Positions 1 through 7,138 of a stretch of DNA of 11,381 bases are shown here, in pieces. The notes under the pieces are model-generated. The model worked only from the letters and a program-made list of their open reading frames with translations. It did no database searches and had not been told where the DNA came from. How positions within the stretch are numbered: position 1 is the stretch's first letter; each line of letters opens with the position of its first letter. The position numbers and the translations under genes are program-made. The DNA comes from JANLSE01 sp031362265 (GTDB lineage Bacteria > Chloroflexota > Chloroflexia > Chloroflexales > Roseiflexaceae): assembly GCA_031362265.1 (NCBI GenBank), contig JANLSE010000307.1, forward strand, positions 1 to 11,381. The letters are read 5' to 3'.

Positions 1-2
1 CG

Positions 3-899
3 CCAGAAGAAGCGCGCAGCACGTTAGATTGGGTTGAGCAAGGCGGTACACTTATTTTAGTGGACGATACTTCACCTGTATTGGGCGCGAGTAATGCCCT
101 GCTACATGAAATCAACATGCAAAGCGCTGTCTATACTGGTACAGTCGTTATCGAACATGCTGCGCCATTACAACCGGCCCTTGATCAGCCATTGGTACGT
201 TCCCCACAGGTGCGCGCCGGGCGGTTTCTTATCCCTCAACGCGATGATTATGCGGCGCTCTTAGGTACATCCGATCAACTCTTGGTTGCTGGAGTTCAAC
301 ATGGCAATGGGTATATATATGTGAGTGCTGCAGGCTACCCGTTTACGAATGCAGGCCTACGTGATCCTGAGAATGCTCGCCTTGTACTTAATATGCTGCG
401 CCGTATACCACGTTCTGGAACGATCACCTTCGACGAATATCACCATGGCTATGTACGCCCGCCCACTCCGACTGTGGCGGTAACGAGTAGCCCTTGGGGT
501 TGGGCTGGACTCTATACCATCCTTGTCGTAGCACTCTACCTTGTTCTAAGTGGGCGGCGCTTTGGCCAGCCGATACCATTGCGCGAGGAAACCCAGCGCC
601 GTAGTAGTGCGGAATATGTTGAGAGTATGGCTGATCTTATGCAGCGTAGTGGTAAGCGCGCGTATATCTTGCGCCATTACCATCAGCAGTTCAAACGTCG
701 CCTTGCGCGGCCCTATGGAATAAGCCCGCAGACAGAAGATGCAGAGTTTGTCGCCGAGCTTGTGCGGATTCGGCCAATTGATGAGCCAGCGCTTCAGAAT
801 GTGCTTCGCCGACTGCGAGCCAACCAGCCAACTGAGGCGCAGCTTGTCGCAGCAATTGCGGATGCAGATCACATTCTGGCAGAAATACAGCGTCGCTAA
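3..899 (+). CDS. DUF4350 domain-containing membrane protein, 5' end outside window
   Basis: This is the C-terminal 298 residues of a longer protein. The frame is open from base 3 and reads PEEARSTLDWVEQGGTLILVDD, so a GTG at 60 is an internal valine and not the start. The beginning (LDWVEQGGTLILVDD) is the usual core of DUF4350 proteins, a glutamine-amidotransferase-like fold without a known activity. A single transmembrane helix is encoded at about 492-555 (WAGLYTILVVALYLVLSG). It is followed by a basic tail with the conserved pattern GRRFGQPIPL...RRSSAEYVESMADLMQRSGKR and then HYHQQFKRRLARPYGI. The likely topology is a large outer domain, one helix and a cytoplasmic tail. DUF4350 genes commonly sit with moxR and DUF58 genes, which fits the moxR gene downstream. 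The exact role is unknown; a part in a MoxR-linked envelope complex is inferred from context. Confidence 0.85.
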   Translation, partial: PEEARSTLDWVEQGGTLILVDDTSPVLGASNALLHEINMQSAVYTGTVVIEHAAPLQPALDQPLVRSPQVRAGRFLIPQRDDYAALLGTSDQLLVAGVQHGNGYIYVSAAGYPFTNAGLRDPENARLVLNMLRRIPRSGTITFDEYHHGYVRPPTPTVAVTSSPWGWAGLYTILVVALYLVLSGRRFGQPIPLREETQRRSSAEYVESMADLMQRSGKRAYILRHYHQQFKRRLARPYGISPQTEDAEFVAELVRIRPIDEPALQNVLRRLRANQPTEAQLVAAIADADHILAEIQRR

Positions 900-929
900 T
901 AACCGCAAGCTACAAACGATAGAGAGATT

Positions 930-1859
930 ATGCGCCGAACACTCCAATTTGCACTTGAGTTGCTCGATGAAGGGCTGGCAATCTACCGGCGCAACTTTGG
1001 GGCATTTGTGTTGCTTTCGGCAAGCTGGTTTGTGCCGATTGCCATCCTGACGGGCCTTGCGGTTGTTGCATTCTCTTGGTTAGAAGACTTCCAGAAGGTA
1101 CTGCTTGTACTTGGTGGGTTATTACTGTTGCTACCACTCCTGATCTACCTGCTGGCGATACTTTCGCGTGCAGCCGAAGATGCGATTGAAGGCCGTACGA
1201 TCCAGATCCGCGCTGCACTTGTGATTCACCCGCTGCGGGTTGTTAGTATGACATTTTTTGCTGGAATATATGCAATTGTCATGCAGATATTGTCGGGGAT
1301 TGTAAGCCTATTCTGTATTTGCCCAGCCTATCTTCTTGGTAGCGTACTGATGGTTGGCATGTTTAGCTCAGTTGGTAGTTCCGGCTCCATGTTGTCGAAT
1401 GCGGCGATTATGATCGCTAGTCTGGTAACGCTGAGTGGCAATCTGGTGTCGTTAGCGATTGGTGGCGCAGCAATCAATAGTGTTGTATATGCTTTACAAC
1501 CCTGGGCAAATGGGCAATTGCGCTTTGGCGTTGCTATCGAACAAAGCCTTGCACTAACTGCCTACCGTTTCGGCTCGAATATTCTGGTATGTGCGTTGGC
1601 AGCAATCACAACTGGCGCGGCGGGCTTGAGCGTTGCAGTTCTGATTGGCCTAGCGATCCCGCTGCCAACCCTCTGGCTCTTGGGTGAGGAATCACAAGTA
1701 GCACAGGCTATTTCGATTGCTGCTTGGCTGGCTGGCCTGATGGTGATCATACCGCCATTGCCGATTTGGATGGCCCTGCTCTATCGCCACAATGTTACTA
1801 CTCGCGAAGGGCATGAGCTGCGTGAGAAAATCGCGCGTTGGGAAGCAATGAAGCAATGA
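930..1859 (+). CDS. polytopic integral membrane protein, function unknown
   Basis: A 309-residue protein made mostly of hydrophobic helices. By eye, helices lie near residues 26-50, 57-78, 104-130, 131-147, 157-185, 218-245 and 258-284, so about six or seven spans. The N-terminus (RRTLQFALELLDEGLAIYRRNFGAFVLL) looks like an amphipathic helix leading into the membrane, and the short C-terminal tail is charged. This layout recalls small membrane proteins often found beside MoxR/DUF4350 genes, some annotated with a glycerophosphodiester phosphodiesterase membrane domain, but I see no catalytic motif and do not assign one. The gene starts 30 bases after the DUF4350 stop, with a weak purine-rich GAGAG ahead of the ATG, so it is probably in the same operon. 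Its last codons lie inside an 8-bp tandem repeat. Confidence 0.8.
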   Translation: MRRTLQFALELLDEGLAIYRRNFGAFVLLSASWFVPIAILTGLAVVAFSWLEDFQKVLLVLGGLLLLLPLLIYLLAILSRAAEDAIEGRTIQIRAALVIHPLRVVSMTFFAGIYAIVMQILSGIVSLFCICPAYLLGSVLMVGMFSSVGSSGSMLSNAAIMIASLVTLSGNLVSLAIGGAAINSVVYALQPWANGQLRFGVAIEQSLALTAYRFGSNILVCALAAITTGAAGLSVAVLIGLAIPLPTLWLLGEESQVAQAISIAAWLAGLMVIIPPLPIWMALLYRHNVTTREGHELREKIARWEAMKQ

Positions 1860-1900
1860 AGCATCGAAACAATGAAGCGGAAAGCGCAGAGCGCAGAGCC
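1843..1900 (+). repeat. 8-bp and 7-bp short tandem repeats across the stop codon of the membrane protein gene
   Basis: Four consecutive 8-bp units cover 1843-1874: AAGCAATG, AAGCAATG, AAGCATCG and AAACAATG. The first two include the end of the upstream gene and its stop codon (1857-1859). A 7-bp unit GCGCAGA follows, repeated at 1884-1890 and 1891-1897 and ending in GCC. Similar GCAGA-rich short repeats are, from memory, frequent in Chloroflexota intergenic DNA. Their function is unknown. Confidence 0.7.
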
Positions 1901-1908
1901 ATCGTACT

Positions 1909-1927
1909 GGCGAACCTTGTGTTCGCC
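1909..1927 (+). other. perfect 7-bp hairpin in the spacer before moxR
   Basis: GGCGAAC (1909-1915) and GTTCGCC (1921-1927) are perfect inverted repeats around a 5-base loop, CTTGT. No T-run follows, so this is not a standard intrinsic terminator. It could affect RNA processing or partly end transcription between the membrane protein gene and moxR, or simply be part of the repeat-rich spacer. Confidence 0.45.
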
Positions 1928-1967
1928 TACCAAGAACCGAGACATGGAGACACAGTAGCGCTCTGAT

Positions 1968-2024
1968 GTTCTAACGTTCTAACGTTCCAATGCTACACCC
2001 AGAGGGTACCCGGCTCCAACGTTC
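1968..2024 (+). repeat. GTTCTAAC 8-bp tandem repeat with AACGTTC copies
   Basis: Three 8-bp units lie at 1968-1991: GTTCTAAC, GTTCTAAC and GTTCCAAT. The heptamer AACGTTC, which contains the palindrome AACGTT, occurs at 1973-1979 and 1981-1987 and again at 2018-2024. The array ends shortly before the ribosome binding site of moxR. Operator function is possible, but an intergenic simple repeat is more likely. Confidence 0.65.
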
Positions 2025-2050
2025 CATCGCTTACATAGAAGGAACACCTG

Positions 2051-2998
2051 ATGCTTACTAATGAAACCGTCGATCATATCCGATCTGAGGCGGCCAAGGT
2101 ATTGGTTGGCCAGGAGGAACCATTCACGCAGCTTATGATTGCACTCTTTAGCGGCGGGCATGTCTTATTAGAAGGAGTGCCAGGTACCGCCAAGACTCTT
2201 ATGGCGAAAACGTTGGCGGCACTGACGCAAACGGAGTTTAAGCGCGTACAATTCACCCCAGATCTGATGCCATCGGATGTGGTGGGGACACAGATCTTCG
2301 AGATCGGTACAGGGCAATTTCGCCTCCACCAGGGGCCGGTCTTTACGAATGTGTTGCTTGGTGATGAGATCAACCGTGCACCAGCCAAAACGCAGAGTGC
2401 GCTGCTCGAAGCAATGGAGGAGCAACAGGTTACGATTGAAGGCCAGCGCTTAGCCTTGCCAGAGCCCTTCTTTGTGATTGCAACCCAAAATCCAGTTGAA
2501 TATGAGGGTACCTACCCACTACCCGAGGCGCAGTTAGATCGCTTCCTTTTTAAAGTGCTGGTAGATTATTCGCCACAAGATGCCGAGATTGAGGTATTAC
2601 GGCGCTATCACCGTGGGTTCGATGCACGCCATCTCGAACGATCTGGGATTGAGCCACGTATCACGCCCGATCTGCTTGCTCGCTGCCAAGCCGAAATAAT
2701 GGATGTGCAAGTTGAGGATGGTATCTTCAAATATATTACCGATATCGCACAAGCCAGCCGCAAAAGTCTGGATCTGCTCTTGGGAGGTAGCCCACGCGCC
2801 TCGATTGGGCTGCTACGCGCCGCAAAAACATGGGCCGCCATGCAAGGGCGTAGCTTCGTTGTTCCAGACGATGTCAAATTCCTGGTGCGCCCAGTCTATC
2901 GACATCGTATCATTCTCAAGCCGGAGGCCGAAATCGAAGGGCTTACGGCCGATATTGCCATGCAGCGTGTGCTCGCAAAGGTAGATGTGCCGCGCTAG
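2051..2998 (+). CDS. MoxR-family AAA+ ATPase
   Basis: A complete 315-residue MoxR ATPase of normal family length. These are cytoplasmic AAA+ chaperone-like ATPases thought to assemble or activate partner complexes, often with von Willebrand factor A or DUF58 proteins. Visible motifs are Walker A GVPGTAKT (residues 42-49), Walker B DEINRAP (105-111) followed by AKTQSALLEAMEE, and the sensor and adjacent block ATQNPVEYEGTYPLPEAQLDRF (about 144-165). The C-terminal part matches the AAA lid, with a GSPRAS segment near 246. An AAGGA ribosome binding site (2039-2043) lies 7 bases before the ATG. The gene probably works with the upstream DUF4350 and membrane proteins. A DUF58 gene, the usual partner, is not found directly downstream; a DNA methyltransferase gene is there instead. 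Confidence 0.95.
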   Translation: MLTNETVDHIRSEAAKVLVGQEEPFTQLMIALFSGGHVLLEGVPGTAKTLMAKTLAALTQTEFKRVQFTPDLMPSDVVGTQIFEIGTGQFRLHQGPVFTNVLLGDEINRAPAKTQSALLEAMEEQQVTIEGQRLALPEPFFVIATQNPVEYEGTYPLPEAQLDRFLFKVLVDYSPQDAEIEVLRRYHRGFDARHLERSGIEPRITPDLLARCQAEIMDVQVEDGIFKYITDIAQASRKSLDLLLGGSPRASIGLLRAAKTWAAMQGRSFVVPDDVKFLVRPVYRHRIILKPEAEIEGLTADIAMQRVLAKVDVPR

Positions 2999-3095
2999 TG
3001 TGCAGGTTGCTTATATGCAAGCATCTGAAAACTAATCAAGCGAATGACAATCGTTCTGTGAGAAGACAGGTCCGAATCGTACGTCTTGCCCCTTT

Positions 3096-3104
3096 TGCTA
3101 TAAT
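3096..3104 (+). promoter_or_regulatory. extended -10 promoter for the methyltransferase gene
   Basis: TGC plus TATAAT (hexamer 3099-3104) is a consensus extended -10 element. No convincing -35 hexamer lies 16-18 bases upstream, as is common when the TGn extension is present. Transcription would begin near 3111. An AGGA ribosome binding site (3135-3138) stands 6 bases before the ATG at 3145. The same TGCTATAAT string recurs upstream of the nucleotidyltransferase gene. The element marks the change from the MoxR cluster to the defence-like genes. Confidence 0.7.
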
Positions 3105-3144
3105 GAAGTAGAAATCAGCCTCAACCTCAGCGCCAGGATACACG

Positions 3145-6141
3145 ATGAGTCAGATTATTTCCGACCTGCTGCGATCCCTGCGCGGCCTAGATCCCCTTAA
3201 GCGCCTGTTCTGGAGCGAACTCAACTATGAGCGTGTTAACCAGCCACTCTCTACACGTGATTGGCTAGCAGCCGAGCGTGACTCGCTTGCTACCGAGCCG
3301 CTGCTCTTCGCCGAGCATGACGCATTCAAAATCATCTATGCCCAGATGCAAGGCGATCTCAGCCGCACAAGCGAGCGTGCGATCATCACCCGCATGTTGG
3401 CGGATGTTCCATATGCGCTGTTTGTCTTTAGTGACCATGCCCAGCAACACTGGCATTTCATCAATGTCAAGTACGAACGCGATGCCCAACGTAGAAGGGT
3501 ATTCCGGCGCATAACTGTCATCGCTGGTAATGACCAAGTGCGAACTGCCGCTGAGCGCCTAGCATTGCTTGATCTGACGACGATTAGTCGTGATCTGTTT
3601 GGTATCGCACCTTTGTACATCCAACAGCGCCATGATCAAGCGTTTGATGTTGAAGTTGTTACCCGTGAGTTTTATCGTGAATATGAGGCTATTTTCCGTA
3701 AAGCAGAGGACAGTATTGTTGCTCTTAGTGGTGAACGACGGCGGTTTTTCATCCAGCGCTTGTTTAATCGGCTCATGTTTATTGTCTTCCTAGAACGCAA
3801 AGGTTGGCTGGCGTTCAATGGGCGTACTGATTATCTCCAAGCGCTTTGGGAAGATTATGACAAGCGGCGTGATACGAACCACGAAACAAATTTCTACTGG
3901 AACCGCTTGTATCTGCTGTTCTTTAGTGGTCTAAACAACCCCAATAACCTCCTCCGAATCAACCCTTCTGGCTACTTGCAACATTTGATTGGTGAAATCC
4001 CATATCTCAACGGTGGTTTGTTCGAGCAAGAAGATGATGACGATAATCGTGAAATTGAAATCCCAGATGCAGTGTTCGAAGCTGCAATTGGCGATCTATT
4101 CTACCGCTACAATTTTACAATCACTGAATCAACCCCATTAGATATTGAAGTCGCTGTTGACCCAGAAATGCTCGGCAAAATATTCGAGGAATTGGTTACC
4201 GGGCGGCATGAAACGGGTAGCTACTATACCCCTAAACCGGTTGTGTCGTTTATGTGTCGCGAAGCATTGAAAGGCTATTTACAGTCACAGCTCGTACGAG
4301 AACAGGCGGTAACGATTACGCGCTTTGTCGATCAATATGATGCAATTGAACTTGTAGATCCAGAAGCAACGCTGGCAGCGCTCCAGCGCGTTACGGTGTG
4401 CGATCCGGCCTGCGGTTCGGGAGCATACTTACTAGGCATGCTGCAAGAGCTATTGCTGTTACGTCAGGCACTCTTTACAACCAAACGTATTGGTGAACAA
4501 GAGGTCTATGAGCGCAAACAGGCAATCATCCGCCGTAATCTGTATGGGGTGGATAAAGATACCCTTGCGATCAATATTGCGCAACTGCGGCTGTGGCTCT
4601 CGCTGATTGTCGATTTCCGCCAGGGCACGCCCGGCGCAATACCGCCAACACTGCCAAATCTTGATTACAAAATAGAGATTGGCGATAGCTTGCTGGCTGC
4701 TGAGCCACGCCAGATGAGCCTTGCAAATCAACTGATCGACGAATTTCGCGCTGCCAAAGATACCTTCTTCAACGCACAGGGTGAGCAGAAACGAGCCCAG
4801 CGTGCCGAGGTTGATCAGATCGAAGAACAACTTGCCTTACTCAGTGGTACCCCAACCGATGGTGGCTTTTCATGGCCGATTCGCTTTGCCGAAGTATTTG
4901 CCGACCACGGGTTTGATATTGTGCTGGCGAACCCACCCTATGTGCGCCAGGAGTTGATAGAGGATAAGCCGCTACTCAAAAAAGCCTTTGGTGATTTTTT
5001 CAGTGGTACTGCCGATCTTTATACATACTTCTATGCACGTGCGCTGCAGATTCTGAAGCCGGGTGGCATGCTGGCCTTCATTTCATCGAATAAGTGGCTA
5101 CGCGCCAATTATGGGGTCAACCTGCGCCGCAAACTGGCTGCCGAGACGGATGTGTGGAGTATTACTGATTTTGGCGAACTGCCGGTGTTTCAGACAGCCG
5201 CTACCTTCCCGCTCATTTTCGTTGCCCAAAAAGATAAGCGTGGCGACCAAGTGCCGACCCGCTTTACCCAAGTAAAAACACTTGGCGACCCCTACCCGGA
5301 TGTGCGGGCGATTATCGATCAAAGTAGCATCGAGCTGCCTGCAGATGCTATCCGTAGTGAGAGTTGGACGCTCACCAGCAGCGCGGTAGCCAACCGCCTG
5401 CGCCAGATGGAGAAGAGTAGCATATCCTTGGGTGAGTATGTAAAGGGGCAGATTTATCGTGGGGTACTTACTGGCTTCAATACGGCCTTTGTGATCGATG
5501 GCAAAACGCGCGCTGCACTGATCCTGCAAGACCCAGCGAGTGCGAAGATCATCAAGCCATTGGCTGTAGGCGATGATGTGCGTAGATGGCAGATCAACCA
5601 GCGTGATACATGGTTAATTGTGACCCCAATTGGGATTGATATCAAACGCTATCCTGCGATTTTTGCTCACCTTCAACAATGGCAGCCGCAACTTGAACAG
5701 CGTACCGATCAAGGCAAGTATTGGTGGGAGTTGCGTGCATGTGATTATTATCCAGAGTTTGATAAGCCTAAGATTGTGTTCCCTGATATTGCCAAGGAGT
5801 CACGATTTGCTTTCGATATGAACGGAACATATTTCAGTAATACTGTGTACTTTATTTCACGTAATGACCTGTATCTGTTAGCTATTTTGAATTCACAAGT
5901 AATGTGGAATTATTGTAAGGAACGGTTTACTGTTCTGGGAGACTCGGAAAAAGGTGGTCGACTACGATTCTTCCGCCAGTTTGTAGAACTGCTACCAATT
6001 GTGCAGGCCTCACCTGAGGAACGCAAGCCAATCGAAGTATTGGTGCAGCGCTGTTTAGATGCTGGCGGGTTGGATCGAACTGCCTGGGAGCACGAGATCG
6101 ATGAGCGGGTGGCGCGGTTGTACGATCCTCAGGGGGTATAA
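3145..6141 (+). CDS. Eco57I/COG1002-type adenine-N6 DNA methyltransferase with C-terminal specificity domain
   Basis: A 998-residue protein that should methylate the N6 of adenine in a specific DNA site using S-adenosylmethionine. The approach to the catalytic core, FEELVTGRHETGSYYTP (347-363), is typical of gamma-class methylases. The SAM-binding motif I is DPACGSG (420-426), GVDKDTLAINIAQLRLWL (from 468) is the next conserved block, and the catalytic motif IV is NPPY (596-599). After this a TaqI-like specificity region includes QIYRGVLTGFNTAFVID (from 769) and NGTYFSNTVYFISRNDLYLLAILNS (from 893). The first about 330 residues (with WHFINVKYERD) are of a kind found in this family, and I see no certain nuclease motif. 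The length suits type IIG, type ISP-like, PglX or DrmMI proteins. The next gene starts 3 bases after its stop. Family assignment is firm; the target site cannot be read from sequence. Confidence 0.93.
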   Translation: MSQIISDLLRSLRGLDPLKRLFWSELNYERVNQPLSTRDWLAAERDSLATEPLLFAEHDAFKIIYAQMQGDLSRTSERAIITRMLADVPYALFVFSDHAQQHWHFINVKYERDAQRRRVFRRITVIAGNDQVRTAAERLALLDLTTISRDLFGIAPLYIQQRHDQAFDVEVVTREFYREYEAIFRKAEDSIVALSGERRRFFIQRLFNRLMFIVFLERKGWLAFNGRTDYLQALWEDYDKRRDTNHETNFYWNRLYLLFFSGLNNPNNLLRINPSGYLQHLIGEIPYLNGGLFEQEDDDDNREIEIPDAVFEAAIGDLFYRYNFTITESTPLDIEVAVDPEMLGKIFEELVTGRHETGSYYTPKPVVSFMCREALKGYLQSQLVREQAVTITRFVDQYDAIELVDPEATLAALQRVTVCDPACGSGAYLLGMLQELLLLRQALFTTKRIGEQEVYERKQAIIRRNLYGVDKDTLAINIAQLRLWLSLIVDFRQGTPGAIPPTLPNLDYKIEIGDSLLAAEPRQMSLANQLIDEFRAAKDTFFNAQGEQKRAQRAEVDQIEEQLALLSGTPTDGGFSWPIRFAEVFADHGFDIVLANPPYVRQELIEDKPLLKKAFGDFFSGTADLYTYFYARALQILKPGGMLAFISSNKWLRANYGVNLRRKLAAETDVWSITDFGELPVFQTAATFPLIFVAQKDKRGDQVPTRFTQVKTLGDPYPDVRAIIDQSSIELPADAIRSESWTLTSSAVANRLRQMEKSSISLGEYVKGQIYRGVLTGFNTAFVIDGKTRAALILQDPASAKIIKPLAVGDDVRRWQINQRDTWLIVTPIGIDIKRYPAIFAHLQQWQPQLEQRTDQGKYWWELRACDYYPEFDKPKIVFPDIAKESRFAFDMNGTYFSNTVYFISRNDLYLLAILNSQVMWNYCKERFTVLGDSEKGGRLRFFRQFVELLPIVQASPEERKPIEVLVQRCLDAGGLDRTAWEHEIDERVARLYDPQGV

Positions 6142-6144
6142 CGC

Positions 6145-7089
6145 ATGCCTACAACAATATTCCCTAGCGTATCAATCGACCAACTCCCTGAGGACGCCGC
6201 GCAGTGGGATTGCCCCACCTTGCTTGATCTCAATGCACAAACGCCACTTACGCGCTGGCTCGATAGTAACCCGAATTTCGCAGAACGCCTGATCGACCAG
6301 CGCTGGCGAATCGGCATTCTGGAAGAGCAGATAGAAACCTTACCTAATTCAAGTGCCGTGCGCGAGCGTCTCGAACAAAACATGGTTGAGATTCTTGAGT
6401 ATCATTTTGAGAGCCTGGATAAACCACTGATTGATGAGATACAACGTGCCTACTTTGGTAATGATGCGAGTAGCCTTTTTTCGGCACAACTTTTGGCCTA
6501 TGGACGGCGACATAATGGTGATACAGGCAAGGTGCGGGTTATCTCACGACATCGTGCCTTTCAATCAATACCCGATCTACAACACTATTTCCTACCAGAT
6601 GCAACTGAGGTTGGGCAAGAAGATGATGCAACGATGCTGCGCTTACTTCGCTCAATGGACATCCACCCACAAATCCAACGTGCTGCCTATGAGCGAATCA
6701 TAAACCATGATTACCCAATTGCAGTGGATCAAGCGGTCAAAATACTTATCGATGAAATCCGCGACATTGGACGGACAAATGGCCTTCTCTTCGCCAGCCA
6801 GATCAATGATCGACCAATGGTGAAGACGGCACTCTGTATAAACCCTGGTCCACCGCAGATTCGCCTGAATAACTATGTAACCGCATCTGAGAAGAATGAG
6901 CAAGACGGCTATCACTATCTTATTGAAGGTATTGTTGCCGCCGTTCGCAACCCACTTGCTCATGCCCCTGCTGATCTTCCATTCCTTCAAAATCGCTTTG
7001 GCAAGCGCCACACTGCGCTGAAGTTTCTCTGCCTGCTCTCCTGGCTTTTCGAGAAGCTTGAGAATCGCACGTATCCACCACCAGTATAA
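6145..7089 (+). CDS. TIGR02391/Ymh-like protein with HEPN-type RX4H motif
   Basis: A 314-residue protein, probably translated together with the methyltransferase: 3 bases separate them and an AGGGGG ribosome binding site (6131-6136) lies inside the end of the upstream gene. The C-terminal part from about residue 171 (MDIHPQIQRAAYERIINHDYPIAVDQAVKIL...) resembles the TIGR02391/Hypoth_Ymh family. It ends in YHYLIEGIVAAVRNPLAH, where RNPLAH (268-273) fits the R-x4-H motif that forms the RNase active site in HEPN proteins. The N-terminal about 150 residues are not recognised; they are charged and look alpha-helical. The family link rests on pattern memory, and RNase activity is inference. Position between a methylase and an MNT gene suggests a toxin or effector in a defence locus. 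A structural accessory subunit is the main alternative. Confidence 0.7.
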   Translation: MPTTIFPSVSIDQLPEDAAQWDCPTLLDLNAQTPLTRWLDSNPNFAERLIDQRWRIGILEEQIETLPNSSAVRERLEQNMVEILEYHFESLDKPLIDEIQRAYFGNDASSLFSAQLLAYGRRHNGDTGKVRVISRHRAFQSIPDLQHYFLPDATEVGQEDDATMLRLLRSMDIHPQIQRAAYERIINHDYPIAVDQAVKILIDEIRDIGRTNGLLFASQINDRPMVKTALCINPGPPQIRLNNYVTASEKNEQDGYHYLIEGIVAAVRNPLAHAPADLPFLQNRFGKRHTALKFLCLLSWLFEKLENRTYPPPV

Positions 7090-7110
7090 ATGCTGCGATT
7101 GGATCGGGCG

Positions 7111-7133
7111 TGCTATAATGTGGTGGTAGGAGG
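7111..7133 (+). promoter_or_regulatory. extended -10 promoter and AGGAGG ribosome binding site for the MNT gene
   Basis: TGC plus TATAAT (hexamer 7114-7119) is a consensus extended -10 element in the 49-base gap after the Ymh-like gene. A strong AGGAGG (7128-7133) lies only 5 bases before the ATG at 7139. Transcription would start near 7126, giving a leader of only about a dozen bases. This would let the nucleotidyltransferase and the VapBC-like genes be made independently of the methyltransferase promoter, as expected for antitoxin-first modules. Confidence 0.7.
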
Positions 7134-7138
7134 CGCGC

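Noticed and set aside
60..899. GTG at 60 as the start of the first gene
   Set aside because: The frame is open from base 3 and the residues before the GTG match the conserved DUF4350 core, so the gene starts outside the window.
546..947. 133-aa open frame on the - strand
   Set aside because: It is antisense to the DUF4350 gene, and its translation (scattered Cys, Trp and Ile without pattern) looks like a shadow.
3008..3023. TGCTT/AAGCA inverted repeat after moxR as a terminator
   Set aside because: The stem is only 5 AT-rich pairs and no T-run follows, so it is not convincing.
5098..5529. 143-aa open frame on the - strand inside the methylase
   Set aside because: It is opposite conserved methylase sequence, with no family match or start signals.
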